Shown here: piece by piece, positions 53,388-62,274 of the stretch
Position numbering within the stretch: position 1 is the first letter of the stretch
Layout of the letters: each line of letters opens with the position of its first letter
NCBI GenBank assembly: GCA_964486765.1
Contig: CAZAOA010000001.1
Span: 1-64,000, forward strand
Source: CAZAOA01 sp964486765
GTDB taxonomy: Bacteria; Patescibacteriota; UBA1384; XYA2-FULL-43-10
DNA length: 64,000 nucleotides
Direction of reading: 5' to 3'
Program-made: the position numbers and the translations under genes
Notes under the pieces: generated by a model
Database searches by the model: none
Seen by the model: only the letters and a program-made list of their open reading frames with translations
Told to the model about the DNA's origin: nothing

Positions 53388-56255
53388 ATGCCAGAGCCAG
53401 AGCTTCAACCAAATGTAGAAGATATTTATCAGCACGAAGGGGTTGATGATCTTGAAAGTGAAAAAGTAGAAGATCGAAATGAGCAACTTTTCTGGCTTAT
53501 CAATGACTATGCAGATGCGGAAGAGGATAGAATTGCTTCAGAAGCAGAAGCGGGTAATGAGGGAGAAAGTGGTCAAGAGAGTGAGTCTTACAAAGAAAAA
53601 CTCGGCAATTTTATAAAAGACAACTGGAAAAAAGGTGCTGCCAGGTTTTTAATTGGAGGTGTTATTGGCGGTGCTACAGTAGCAGCCTTTGGAGTGCCTG
53701 CAACTGCTGCTGCGGCATCTGTTGGTGCAGGACTTTTAGTTTCTTCAGCTGCTAGAGGACTTACGGAACTTGTGAGAAGAAAAACTGAAGGTGGTAAACA
53801 GGATGAGATCGATGAAACATTGGTTGAAACAACTTTGAAAGAGAGGGAATCCAAATTGATGCGGTTGTCAATGGATGTAAGGAGGATCGAGAGTAGAGAA
53901 ACAGTCGAAGGCATAGGTACTGAAGAGGAAGCAAAAATTAGATTATTGAACTACATAACTGAAATATCTAATCCAGAAGATGAAAATAATGCCCAGTTCA
54001 GAGAAGCAGAAGAGCGGATGAAGAAACATTCAAAGAAGTGGAAATGGATAAAGGCGGGTACTTCTGTAGCAGCAGGAATCATTGCTGGAGGAACTGTTGC
54101 GGAGTACATGGAAAATGTCATAACTAGTATTGCTGAAAAAACTGGTGTACATATGGTTGGAGAAGGATTATTTACTAGTTCTGTAGAGGATGACTATGAA
54201 ATAATAGATACTGCAGCTGGTCACAATGTCAGAGAGGATGACCTCGGCAAGTTAGTATTTGATTATAACGATGGTGATATAGGGAAAATTCGATCAATAT
54301 TGGAAGATAATCCTGATCTTGCGGCAATGGCGCCATTTGATAGTGGCGTTAATGCGACATCACACGTTGCTGGTGAAGATATGCGAGAACAGTTTAACGA
54401 AATAATATCGAGTGCAATAAATTCTCAGAAGGAAGGTATGATAGCAGGTGCTGCTAGCACAGCACTGGCTAGTGAGATAGCAAGTAATTCGTTATTTAAC
54501 AAACAGATTAAAAGTGATTTGTATGGAGAAGTTGAATCAGTAGGGCAAGAAACCGAATCTCATATTTCAGATATTTCCAAAAACCTGTCTGAAAGGCTCT
54601 ATAGACAGATGTCCTATGGAGCAGAGAACTTTCCACGTCCAGGTTCTGTTGTATCAAACAATATACCAGTCCAAATTCCTGGACCAGATGGAAATATTGT
54701 TGCCACCATTCCATTAGGTCAAAACTTTACGTATCAGTTTTCTTCCAATGGAAATGTACATATCCAGCAGAGTAATGAAAATGGAGAAAAGGTTGAAGGC
54801 ACTCTACCTTATCAAATGACAATTCCTGACTTCAGAGCACATTTCGTTTTGCCCAATACAGAAGTTGAGGATTATACTGAACCACAAACTAAACCTAATG
54901 CGAAAGTATATGAAAGTCCTGCTGAAGATAATTCTGAAGAAGTAACTCCAGAGCCAGAGCAAGTTGATTCTGATACAAATGTAGCAGCAACAGCAGAGGT
55001 TCCTCCATCTGAAGAAACAGCTGAAGGTGAAACTAGAGCCGAACAATCACCCGATCAAGAGATTCAAGCGAAAATAAAGCAGGCATTTGAGCCGGGTGCT
55101 GTTTGGGTGGCAGCTCATAAACCTCTTGGTGTTGGAAAATTAAAAAATGAAATTCCAGCCAAATATGTTGATACAGCCACTGGTGAAATATCTGGTGGAA
55201 GATACTTAGTCGCTGCAAGAGGTTTTAGATATGAAATAATAAATTCAGATTTTAAATTAGGCATTGTTGACATTGAGAGCCCCCAGGTTAGAGTTAAGTT
55301 GAGAATCGATATTGAAAATATTACTAAAATTCTAAAGCCAAAGTTTGAGGAAGATGTTGAGCCGGAGCAAGCAGAATCTATTAGAGAAAAAACGGAAGCT
55401 TATATTGCAGAAATGATTGAGCAAAAAAGTGACAATGATAATCAAAGCGATGAAGCTGTAACTGAAGCCCCATCCTCCGAAGCACGAGAAACTGTCAATG
55501 AAAATCCAGAAGCCCCTGAACCACAATCTGAAGTTAAAAAAGCTTTTGAGCCCGGTGCTGTTTGGGTGGCAAAGAAGTTCCTGCGTGGCGATGGGGCAGT
55601 AAAAGACCAAATAGATGCACAATATGTAAGCGCTGATGGAGAAGCATTTGGAGAAGGCAAACATCTAATTGCAACAAAACGTCCTGAATATACTATCACC
55701 GCCATAGACTTAAGAAATGAAACCGTTGATGTTGAGATATCAACGTCAAAAGTGAATATGAGGGCTGATCTTCGAGAAATCACCAGAATTCTCAAGCCAA
55801 AAGAGTTAAGCGCACATGCCGCGCCAGAGCAAGAGGAATCGATTAAAACTAAAATTGATAATTATATTGCACAGATGATTGAGCAAAAAAGTGACAATGA
55901 TAATCAAAGCGATGAAGCTGTAACTGAAGCCCCAGCCCCTCCAACACAAGAAGCTACCAAACCAGCTCAAGAAGCTGAGGATACTGAAGCATTGCAAGAG
56001 TGGTTTTCTATTGGAGAACTGGTATTGCCTCAAGAAGATGGTGAAGGGATTGTTATTAAGCCAGGTCAAGAACTTAAATATAATCAGAACGAAAAAGAAG
56101 ATGGAGCAAAAGATTGGGTAAATATAAAAATCGATAGCATTAAAAGAGGCCCTGAAGATAAGTACGAGATAATATTTGATGAAGGTAGGTCCAACAAATT
56201 CAGTATTGATGAATGGGCCAAATTTTTTGCAAGTGAAGATTTTTCTTTTAATTAA
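53388..56255 (+). CDS. Large membrane-associated protein with duplicated C-terminal modules
   Basis: 955 residues, starting two bases after the preceding gene. An acidic N-terminus is followed by two hydrophobic glycine/alanine-rich regions (about 85-125, FLIGGVIGGATVAAFGVPAT; and about 222-240, AGTSVAAGIIAGGTVAEYM) with a helical stretch between. The C-terminal half holds two copies of a module of about 110 residues, beginning QAFEPGAVWVAAHK (residue 564) and KAFEPGAVWVAKKF (residue 717), and a third, more distant copy near residue 865. Linkers are acidic and repetitive. No enzyme motif. The duplication is partly very recent at DNA level. Possibly a scaffold or envelope component that works with the ATPase downstream (inference from position). 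Confidence 0.6.
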   Translation: MPEPELQPNVEDIYQHEGVDDLESEKVEDRNEQLFWLINDYADAEEDRIASEAEAGNEGESGQESESYKEKLGNFIKDNWKKGAARFLIGGVIGGATVAAFGVPATAAAASVGAGLLVSSAARGLTELVRRKTEGGKQDEIDETLVETTLKERESKLMRLSMDVRRIESRETVEGIGTEEEAKIRLLNYITEISNPEDENNAQFREAEERMKKHSKKWKWIKAGTSVAAGIIAGGTVAEYMENVITSIAEKTGVHMVGEGLFTSSVEDDYEIIDTAAGHNVREDDLGKLVFDYNDGDIGKIRSILEDNPDLAAMAPFDSGVNATSHVAGEDMREQFNEIISSAINSQKEGMIAGAASTALASEIASNSLFNKQIKSDLYGEVESVGQETESHISDISKNLSERLYRQMSYGAENFPRPGSVVSNNIPVQIPGPDGNIVATIPLGQNFTYQFSSNGNVHIQQSNENGEKVEGTLPYQMTIPDFRAHFVLPNTEVEDYTEPQTKPNAKVYESPAEDNSEEVTPEPEQVDSDTNVAATAEVPPSEETAEGETRAEQSPDQEIQAKIKQAFEPGAVWVAAHKPLGVGKLKNEIPAKYVDTATGEISGGRYLVAARGFRYEIINSDFKLGIVDIESPQVRVKLRIDIENITKILKPKFEEDVEPEQAESIREKTEAYIAEMIEQKSDNDNQSDEAVTEAPSSEARETVNENPEAPEPQSEVKKAFEPGAVWVAKKFLRGDGAVKDQIDAQYVSADGEAFGEGKHLIATKRPEYTITAIDLRNETVDVEISTSKVNMRADLREITRILKPKELSAHAAPEQEESIKTKIDNYIAQMIEQKSDNDNQSDEAVTEAPAPPTQEATKPAQEAEDTEALQEWFSIGELVLPQEDGEGIVIKPGQELKYNQNEKEDGAKDWVNIKIDSIKRGPEDKYEIIFDEGRSNKFSIDEWAKFFASEDFSFN
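55413..55934 (+). repeat. 60-bp identical direct repeat inside the large protein gene
   Basis: ATGATTGAGCAAAAAAGTGA...ACTGAAGCCCCA occurs at 55413-55472 and 55875-55934 without a visible difference, at the end of each module. Confidence 0.85.
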
Positions 56256-56261
56256 TAAACT

Positions 56262-57655
56262 ATGGCAGCAAGCAATGACAAATTTACAGAAGCATTGGCG
56301 AGAATAGAGAGTCATCAGATTGATGAGCCTGTTGATAAGCCTGTCGCTAATAAAGAAGTCGATCTAGACCCAAGTCCGGCTAGTTCTAGAGTTGATGAAA
56401 GAAAAAACAGAGCTGCCGCCGCCGAATATACTACACCTAGGTCAGCCAAACGAGAACTAAATTCAATTGTTCATAACGAGGTTCCTACTCGGGTTGAACC
56501 AGCTCCAGTTAAGATTGAACCAGAAAAAGTTGAACCAGTTGCAGCTGTTGAAACTACACCAAAGCCAAAACCAGTTAAAGTTGAACCAGAAATAGCTGTT
56601 GAAACTACACCAAAGCCANNNNNNNNNNNNNNNNNNNNNNNNNNNNNNNNNNNNNNNNNNNNNNNNNNNNNNNNNNNNNNNNNNNNNNNNNNNNNNNNNN
56701 NNNNNNNNNNNNNNNNNNGCCAAAACCAGTTAAAGTTGAACCAGAAATAGCTGTTGAAACTACACCAAAGCCAGAACCAGTAAAGATTGAACCAACTTCA
56801 GTAGTTGAAGATCCTTCGACAAAGCTTCCACCAGAGGCGGACAGGCAGGATGACTCAGCAACTGAGTCAAAAGAAAAGCCAGTTGATGTTGTTGAGCCAG
56901 AACCAACAAAAGTTAATAATACTGTTATAGAAGAAGTTCATTTTGGGCTAGATGGGGAACCGATCGGCAAGCCAAAAGTTAAGGAAGGAACGCTTGATTT
57001 TGAAGTTGCAGCTGATGAGCTTCTGAATACTGAAGATAATGGTACGGCTGTGAAGGCGAATGGGCTGTCAAATGCTGAACGAGCGAGAGCAGCATTGGAG
57101 AAACCGCCTGTAGCTGAAAAAATTGTGCCAGATACTGTTTCAGAAACTTCCGATGGAATTATTCCGATAAAACAAAAACTAACTAAAGTCGAAGAAATTC
57201 AAAAAAGAATTGCAAATGGTGACGCTGAACCTGAAATTATCGGAACAATCGAGAAGGCAGAAAAACAGCCAAAAGCTGTCGAACCAGAAGTTGTTAAGTC
57301 GGAAACTGCCAAACCAGAACCTGTAAAGCCGGAAAAAAGAAGAAATTGGTGGCCATTTGGCAGAAATAATAACGGGTCTGAAGTTGTAGAACCTGTAAAG
57401 CCAACATCTACGTCGCTTCCCGTTAAACAACCGGTTCCCGGTTTTTATGATAGAGATAGAACTGGAGAAGGTCCTGATCCACATGAGATATTGAAGAATG
57501 CAAAGGGAGTAAGACAAGAAGGTGGACAAGATCATGTGGATACAAAAATGCTTAATGAGTCGTTGCCACCGAAAAAAGTTGAAGATGAAAAGAAAGGTTA
57601 TGTGGAGACACAGATACGAGAAGAAGAAGTTGCAGAGCAAAAAAAAGCTGCATAG
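56262..57655 (+). CDS. Acidic repeat-rich protein, interrupted by a 100-N gap
   Basis: The visible parts give at least 430 residues. The frame before the gap (56262-56618) and after it (56719-57655) differ by one, so the gap size is arbitrary. The protein is built from Lys-Pro-Val-Glu repeats of the type KPVKVEPEIAVETTPKP, at least three copies adjoining the gap. One copy of the 63-bp element (EDPSTKLPPEADRQDDS) follows. A C-terminal region begins NGLSNAERARAAL and includes KRRNWWPFGRNN and GFYDRDRTGEGPDPHEIL. No membrane segment. It lies six bases after the large membrane protein gene and 49 bases before the ATPase gene, and may be a soluble linker or regulator of that system. Confidence 0.6.
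56619..56718. other. Assembly gap (100 N) in a tandem repeat
   Basis: Identical 45-base-scale repeat units lie on both sides, so the assembler could not bridge the array; copy number is unknown. Confidence 0.98.
56807..56869. repeat. 63-bp dispersed element, second copy
   Basis: GAAGATCCTTCGACAAAGCT, then CCAGAGGCGGACAGGCAGGA, ending in TGACTCAG-CAA-CTGAGTCA. Two differences from the rplL copy over the first 52 bases, and the same reading frame. Confidence 0.85.
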
Positions 57656-57704
57656 AGAACGCTTAAGATATTATAAATAATATATTTGGAGGGGTAGCCG
57701 AGCA

Positions 57705-60236
57705 ATGAATAACAACTACAGTGAAAGTTCTGGATTGGATCTATCCATTGTTTTTTGGGTTGTTTTGGCGATCGCAATTTTCACTGCTGCCTATTTTTTA
57801 TACCATAAAATCAAACGAGATCTTTTGCTAAAAAGGCAGGTTAAACTTACAAAAGATTGGGTGATGCTTAAAGTCATAGTACCGAAAGAGACACATACAA
57901 ATGAGGACGATCAGCGGAAAAATTTTCAAGAGATGCTTTCGGTTATCGAGCCATTTTATGCCAGTATTAACTCACTTTTTTCTCACAGTGTTACAGACAA
58001 AATTGTTGGTAGTCAGCATCACATCTCTTTGGAGATGGTAGCTAAAGAGAACAAGATCTATTTCTATATCGGTTGTCCCAGAAAAATCTTGCAGATAGTA
58101 GAGAAAAATTTGCATGCACAATACCCTCATGCAAATGTTGAGGTTTCGACCGATTACTCGATCTTTGAGGGAGAGAATCGGCATCTTGCAATTTACAACT
58201 TGGGACTGACAAAAAAACATTTTTTCCCGATTAGAACATATAAGAATTCTGAAGAGGATTCGTTAAATGCCATAACAAATTCACTTTCGAAATTAGCCGA
58301 AGATGAAACAGCCGGAATTCAAGTTTTAATGAGTCCATCAGATGGTGGTTGGCGAATTGCCTCTGAAAAAATTGCCAACGATATCAAAATCGGAAAACTC
58401 GGATCTTACTATACAGGCTCTAAGGGAGCTAGGTATTCACAGACATTTTTCAAATTTTTAGGTGATGCGGCAAAGACAGCTCAAGGTAAACAGGAAGAAG
58501 AAGAGAAAACTTATGATCCCAAAAAGCATCAACTAAATCCGATGCAAGAGAGCCAGATGAAACTTCTGGGTGAAAAAGCCTCAAAGCTTGGTTTCAATGT
58601 TCAGATTCGAATTGTTGCTACTTCAAAAGATCAGATGCAAGCTGATGCAACAGCTAAAAATATTGCTGCTTCTTTCCAGCAGTTCAATATGCCAGACGGA
58701 AACGGTTTCTTTCTAAGACGTGCTAAAAGAAAAGCTGAAGAATCTGTAAACTATGCACTGCGTTTATTTGGCCGTGGGTTCAAGTATATATTAAATACTG
58801 AAGAGTTAGCATCTATCTATCATATGCCAAATCGTTTTGTTGATACGCCAAACATTGATTGGCTTCTTGCAAAACGAGCAGCGCCTCCGTCAAATTTACC
58901 GAAAGAGGGTACCGAGATCGGTAAAAGCGTTTATCGTGGAGAAGAGAATCCTGTTAAAATAAAAGAAGAAGATCGGATGCGCCACATCTATATGATAGGA
59001 AAGACAGGTGTTGGTAAAACTGTTTTATTTGAAAATATGATATTGCAAGACATTAAAGCTGGAAAAGGAGTTTGCTATCTTGACCCGAACGGTGATGCCG
59101 CAGAGTATATACTAAATAGAATTCCCAAAGAGCGAGCAGAAGATGTTGTCTATTTCGATCCATCTGACATAGAGAGACCGATGGGGTTAAATATGCTTGA
59201 GTGGAAAAACCCCGACCAGAAAGACTTTCTGGTACAAGAAGCGATACAAATGTTCTACAAACTTTTTGATCCAGGCCAAACTGGTATAGTCGGGCCTCAG
59301 TTTGAGCATTGGCTAAGAAATGCTGCCTTAACTTTGATGGAGCAACCAGGAGGCGGAACAATAATTGATATCCCGAGACTTTTTACTGATAAAGAATTTG
59401 AAAAACAAGCAGTGAAAAATCTGACCGATCCGGTCGTAAAAGCTTTCTGGGAGAAGCAGATGGCTAAGACTTCTGATTTTCACAAGTCAGAGATGCTAAA
59501 CTACTTTACTTCCAAGTTTGGGCGTTTCATGACAAACGATATGATGCGAAATATAATTGGGCAAAATAAATCAGCTTTCGATTTTCGCGATATTATGGAC
59601 AACAACAAGATCCTAATCTGCAATCTATCTAAAGGAAAGATAGGGGAGATAAATGCCTTTTTGTTGGGTATGATAATTGTCTCGAAAATCGCTATGGGAG
59701 CATTTTCCCGCCAAGACATTGAAGAAAATAAGAGAACCCCATTCTTTTTGTATGTGGATGAATTTCAAAACTTTATAACAGATGTATTCGCCACAATCCT
59801 ATCAGAATCCAGAAAGTATAAACTCTCTCTAAATATTACAAACCAATACATATCCCAACTTGACGAGAAAACACGAGACGCGGTTATTGGAAACGTTGGA
59901 ACGCTTATATCATTTCGAATCGGTGCTGCCGATGCCGAGTTTCTAGTCAAAGAATTTGAACCCCTAAAACTTGATGATATGACAACGATAGACAAATACA
60001 ATTTCTATACAAAGATGTTAATTGATGGCGCTCCCACTAGGCCCTTTAATGCAAAGTCAAATGCTCCAGATGAGAATCCAAACGAAAAAGTGGGAGAAAC
60101 CATAAGGAAACTTAGCAGACTAAAATACGGCAAAGATAGAAATGTAGTCAGTAAAGAGATCCTAGATCGATCTCAGGTTGATAAGATAGACCTTCCGGGA
60201 ATTGGTGATGGCAACGCAAAAGGACCAAAAAGCTAA
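57705..60236 (+). CDS. Membrane-anchored DUF87/TraG-VirD4-type ATPase
   Basis: 843 residues, GGAGGGG upstream. One membrane span near the N-terminus (about 14-34), a large region with no clear motif (about 40-400), and a RecA-like motor: Walker A MIGKTGVGKTVLFENMIL (about 427-440), CYLDPNGDAAEYIL, and Walker B FFLYVDEFQNF (about 683). It also has LNITNQYISQLDEKTRDAV and a C-terminal FEPLKLDDMTTID segment. Such ATPases pump DNA or protein through type IV secretion-like channels, or act as HerA-type translocases. CPR genomes encode several, function unproven. A paralogue starts at 62275. Confidence 0.8.
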   Translation: MNNNYSESSGLDLSIVFWVVLAIAIFTAAYFLYHKIKRDLLLKRQVKLTKDWVMLKVIVPKETHTNEDDQRKNFQEMLSVIEPFYASINSLFSHSVTDKIVGSQHHISLEMVAKENKIYFYIGCPRKILQIVEKNLHAQYPHANVEVSTDYSIFEGENRHLAIYNLGLTKKHFFPIRTYKNSEEDSLNAITNSLSKLAEDETAGIQVLMSPSDGGWRIASEKIANDIKIGKLGSYYTGSKGARYSQTFFKFLGDAAKTAQGKQEEEEKTYDPKKHQLNPMQESQMKLLGEKASKLGFNVQIRIVATSKDQMQADATAKNIAASFQQFNMPDGNGFFLRRAKRKAEESVNYALRLFGRGFKYILNTEELASIYHMPNRFVDTPNIDWLLAKRAAPPSNLPKEGTEIGKSVYRGEENPVKIKEEDRMRHIYMIGKTGVGKTVLFENMILQDIKAGKGVCYLDPNGDAAEYILNRIPKERAEDVVYFDPSDIERPMGLNMLEWKNPDQKDFLVQEAIQMFYKLFDPGQTGIVGPQFEHWLRNAALTLMEQPGGGTIIDIPRLFTDKEFEKQAVKNLTDPVVKAFWEKQMAKTSDFHKSEMLNYFTSKFGRFMTNDMMRNIIGQNKSAFDFRDIMDNNKILICNLSKGKIGEINAFLLGMIIVSKIAMGAFSRQDIEENKRTPFFLYVDEFQNFITDVFATILSESRKYKLSLNITNQYISQLDEKTRDAVIGNVGTLISFRIGAADAEFLVKEFEPLKLDDMTTIDKYNFYTKMLIDGAPTRPFNAKSNAPDENPNEKVGETIRKLSRLKYGKDRNVVSKEILDRSQVDKIDLPGIGDGNAKGPKS

Positions 60237-60315
60237 TTAAGATAGTATTTAGTATACAGTATTAAGTATTAAGTATACGGTATGTAGCGTTGAACGGAAT
60301 TCAGAATCTAGCAAC

Positions 60316-60442
60316 TTGATTTCAGGTCAAATATTCTATAATAAATTTAATATCAAAATATCTCTTTATCGGCTCTCACCCAAAGCCCTATGGGCATTGA
60401 TGGCGGGCAGGCACACTCATTGAATAGCCGATGGGTTTTTTT
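60316..60442 (+). ncRNA. Candidate small RNA with its own promoter and terminator
   Basis: TTGATT (60316-60321) and TATAAT (60337-60342) with a 15-base spacer. Downstream, ATCGGCT (60368-60374) pairs with AGCCGAT (60426-60432), followed by GGG and T7 (60436-60442). The enclosed 50 bases contain GCCC-TAT-GGGC. The transcript would be about 90-95 bases with no open frame. Confidence 0.42.
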
Positions 60443-60569
60443 ATGCCAAAATTTAGTATATAGCAACATTTCTATTAAATTTAGTAAAGCTAAATAGTTT
60501 GACTTATATAATTTAATGTGGTAGTATTGGGTACGTTGGGGAGTAAAAACAGAGATAAAGTGAAAGAAC

Positions 60570-61067
60570 ATGGAAAACGAAAAAGATCTTTTGGAAGTAA
60601 AAAAATTGCTTGACGTTGCCGAAAGTAAAATCCGTCAAGCCAAGCAAAAACTGTTTTCATCTGAGATCGGATCTATTGCCGAAAATGTTGATGTTCCAGA
60701 CGATGCCGAATCAGTTCAAGGAATTTTTGACGGTGAGAAGATGATTGCAAAAGATAAGAAAGAGTATCAGGTTCCTCCAAACTATGCTTCGAAGTCAAAA
60801 CTAATTCCTGGAGATGTTTTAAAGCTAACTGTTTCAGAAGACGGACGGTATTTATATAAACAGATTAGTCCAATAGCCAGAAAAAATGCAGTTGGTGTGC
60901 TAGAAGAGAGTTCTGAAGGGAAGTATCAAGTTGATGTTGATGGCAAAAAATACAGTGTTCTTTTAGCATCCGTAACTTATTTTAAGGCAAAAGTAGGTGA
61001 TAAGTTAAGTATAATGCTTCCAGAGGTGGGTGATAGTCAGTGGGCAGCTGTGGATAACATCGTTTAA
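60570..61067 (+). CDS. Conserved hypothetical protein
   Basis: 165 residues. A helical N-terminus (KDLLEVKKLLDVAESKIRQA) is followed by two small beta domains: GIFDGEKMIAKDKKEYQVPP and NYASKSKLIPGDVLKLTV, then KYQVDVDGKKYSVLLASVTY and KAKVGDKLSIMLPE. Proteins of this shape are, as I recall, frequent in Patescibacteria and unannotated. The repeated GD(V/K)L strand suggests RNA-binding OB/TOBE-like barrels, which is only a guess. No membrane segment or catalytic motif. Confidence 0.55.
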   Translation: MENEKDLLEVKKLLDVAESKIRQAKQKLFSSEIGSIAENVDVPDDAESVQGIFDGEKMIAKDKKEYQVPPNYASKSKLIPGDVLKLTVSEDGRYLYKQISPIARKNAVGVLEESSEGKYQVDVDGKKYSVLLASVTYFKAKVGDKLSIMLPEVGDSQWAAVDNIV

Positions 61068-61069
61068 AA

Positions 61070-61150
61070 AATCGAATTTCGAATTTAAACGAATTACGAA
61101 TAAATAACATACAAAGATTCAGAATTCAACGCCAGCGTTTAGTCAGCGCT
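61070..61150. repeat. Intergenic TTACGAAT and CAGCGTT repeats
   Basis: CGAATTTCGAATTTAAACGA and ATTACGAATAAATAAC, then GTTTAGTCAGCGCTTTGCAG, CAGCGTT. The ATTACGAAT string also occurs around 19200-19245, 26416-26455 and 45084-45155. Confidence 0.55.
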
Positions 61151-61189
61151 TTGCAGTCAGCGTTGTAATATCAAATTAAGGAAAATACA

Positions 61190-62212
61190 ATGAATGATTT
61201 TTCTCCAAACAAATTGATAGAAGGGGAGCTAAAGAAACTTAAAACGAATGAAGAAAAAGTTATTCGAGAACGTTTCGGTCTTTTAGGTAAGAAAATGACA
61301 CTTGCTGCGATCGGAAGAGATCTAAAACTTTCACGTGAGCGAGTAAGACAAATTGAAAGAGACGCAAAGAGAAAATTAAGTATGCAAATTCTTGAAGACC
61401 ACAAAGTTTCAGTCGAAAAGATACTGGACTCTATGAAAAAGCATGGTGGGATTGTTCATAAACAAGATGCAGCAAAGAAATTACTTTCTGAAAAAATTAA
61501 AGATAGTGGAAAAGAGGCGAGTGCACTAGGGCTTTTTATAGCGCTTCTTCCTGACATTGAAGAGATTGAAAGAGACGATATATTGCATGATTCTTGGAAA
61601 CTAATAACACTACCCAAGTCTGAAGTGGTTGGAATACTTAAGGAATGGGCGAAGTATCTTGAGAGTTCAAAATCTCCAAAACAGTTGGATGTGATTTTAG
61701 AAAATCACCCAGCTCATAATAAACACAACGTAACATTTCTAAACGCAGTTTCAAAGGTTGGTCGAAACATAATGGAAGCTCACGATGGCTCGATTGGACT
61801 TACCAAATGGCCTAGAGTAAACCCAAGAACGGTACGAGACAAGATCTTTTATATTCTAATTAAAAGCCAAAAACCTTTGCATTTTTCTGAGATTACCGAA
61901 GAGATTAAAAGACAGGAGTTTGATCAGAAAAAAGTTGTTACTGCTACAGTCCATAATGAGCTGATCGCTGACGAAAGATTTGTACTTATTGGAAGAGGTA
62001 TCTACGCTCTTAAAGAGTGGGGTTATACTGAAGGAACCGTAAAAGATGTTATTTATTCAGTTTTGAAAAAATCAAAAAAAGCGATGGATTTAAAAGATAT
62101 TTGCAGTGAAGTTCAGAAGCAAAGAGTTGTTAGAAAAAATACAATTCTTATAAATTTGCAAACTCAAAAAGACTTTAAAAAAGTTGGTACTTCAAGTTTT
62201 ACACTCAAATAA
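61190..62212 (+). CDS. Sigma-region-4 plus HARE-HTH DNA-binding protein
   Basis: 340 residues. The N-terminus is a sigma-70 region 4-like helix-turn-helix: EEKVIRERFGLLGKKMTLAA, then LKLSRERVRQIERDAKRKL, without regions 2 and 3 of a real sigma factor. The middle is a helical module. Near residue 210 a HARE-HTH (RpoE-delta/ASXL-type winged helix) begins: PRTVRDKIFYILIKSQKPLH, FSEITEEIKRQ, then VVTATVHNELIADERFVLIG and GIYALKEWGY. A second, shorter winged helix closes the protein. This combination is probably a transcription regulator that touches -35 DNA or RNA polymerase. It lies between the two ATPase genes and could control them. Confidence 0.78.
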   Translation: MNDFSPNKLIEGELKKLKTNEEKVIRERFGLLGKKMTLAAIGRDLKLSRERVRQIERDAKRKLSMQILEDHKVSVEKILDSMKKHGGIVHKQDAAKKLLSEKIKDSGKEASALGLFIALLPDIEEIERDDILHDSWKLITLPKSEVVGILKEWAKYLESSKSPKQLDVILENHPAHNKHNVTFLNAVSKVGRNIMEAHDGSIGLTKWPRVNPRTVRDKIFYILIKSQKPLHFSEITEEIKRQEFDQKKVVTATVHNELIADERFVLIGRGIYALKEWGYTEGTVKDVIYSVLKKSKKAMDLKDICSEVQKQRVVRKNTILINLQTQKDFKKVGTSSFTLK

Positions 62213-62228
62213 ATTTGGTGCTATAGAG

Positions 62229-62238
62229 NNNNNNNNNN
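62229..62238. other. Assembly gap (10 N) before the second ATPase gene
   Basis: N run. Adjacency of the regulator gene and the second ATPase depends on the scaffold being right. Confidence 0.98.
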
Positions 62239-62274
62239 TTGCGGGGGCTATTTTAATATAAAATAGAAGCTAAC

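Noticed and set aside
57179..57640. Minus-strand open frame of 153 codons
   Set aside because: Antisense to the acidic repeat protein; its hydrophobic Phe-rich composition is the usual reverse translation of Lys/Glu-rich sequence.
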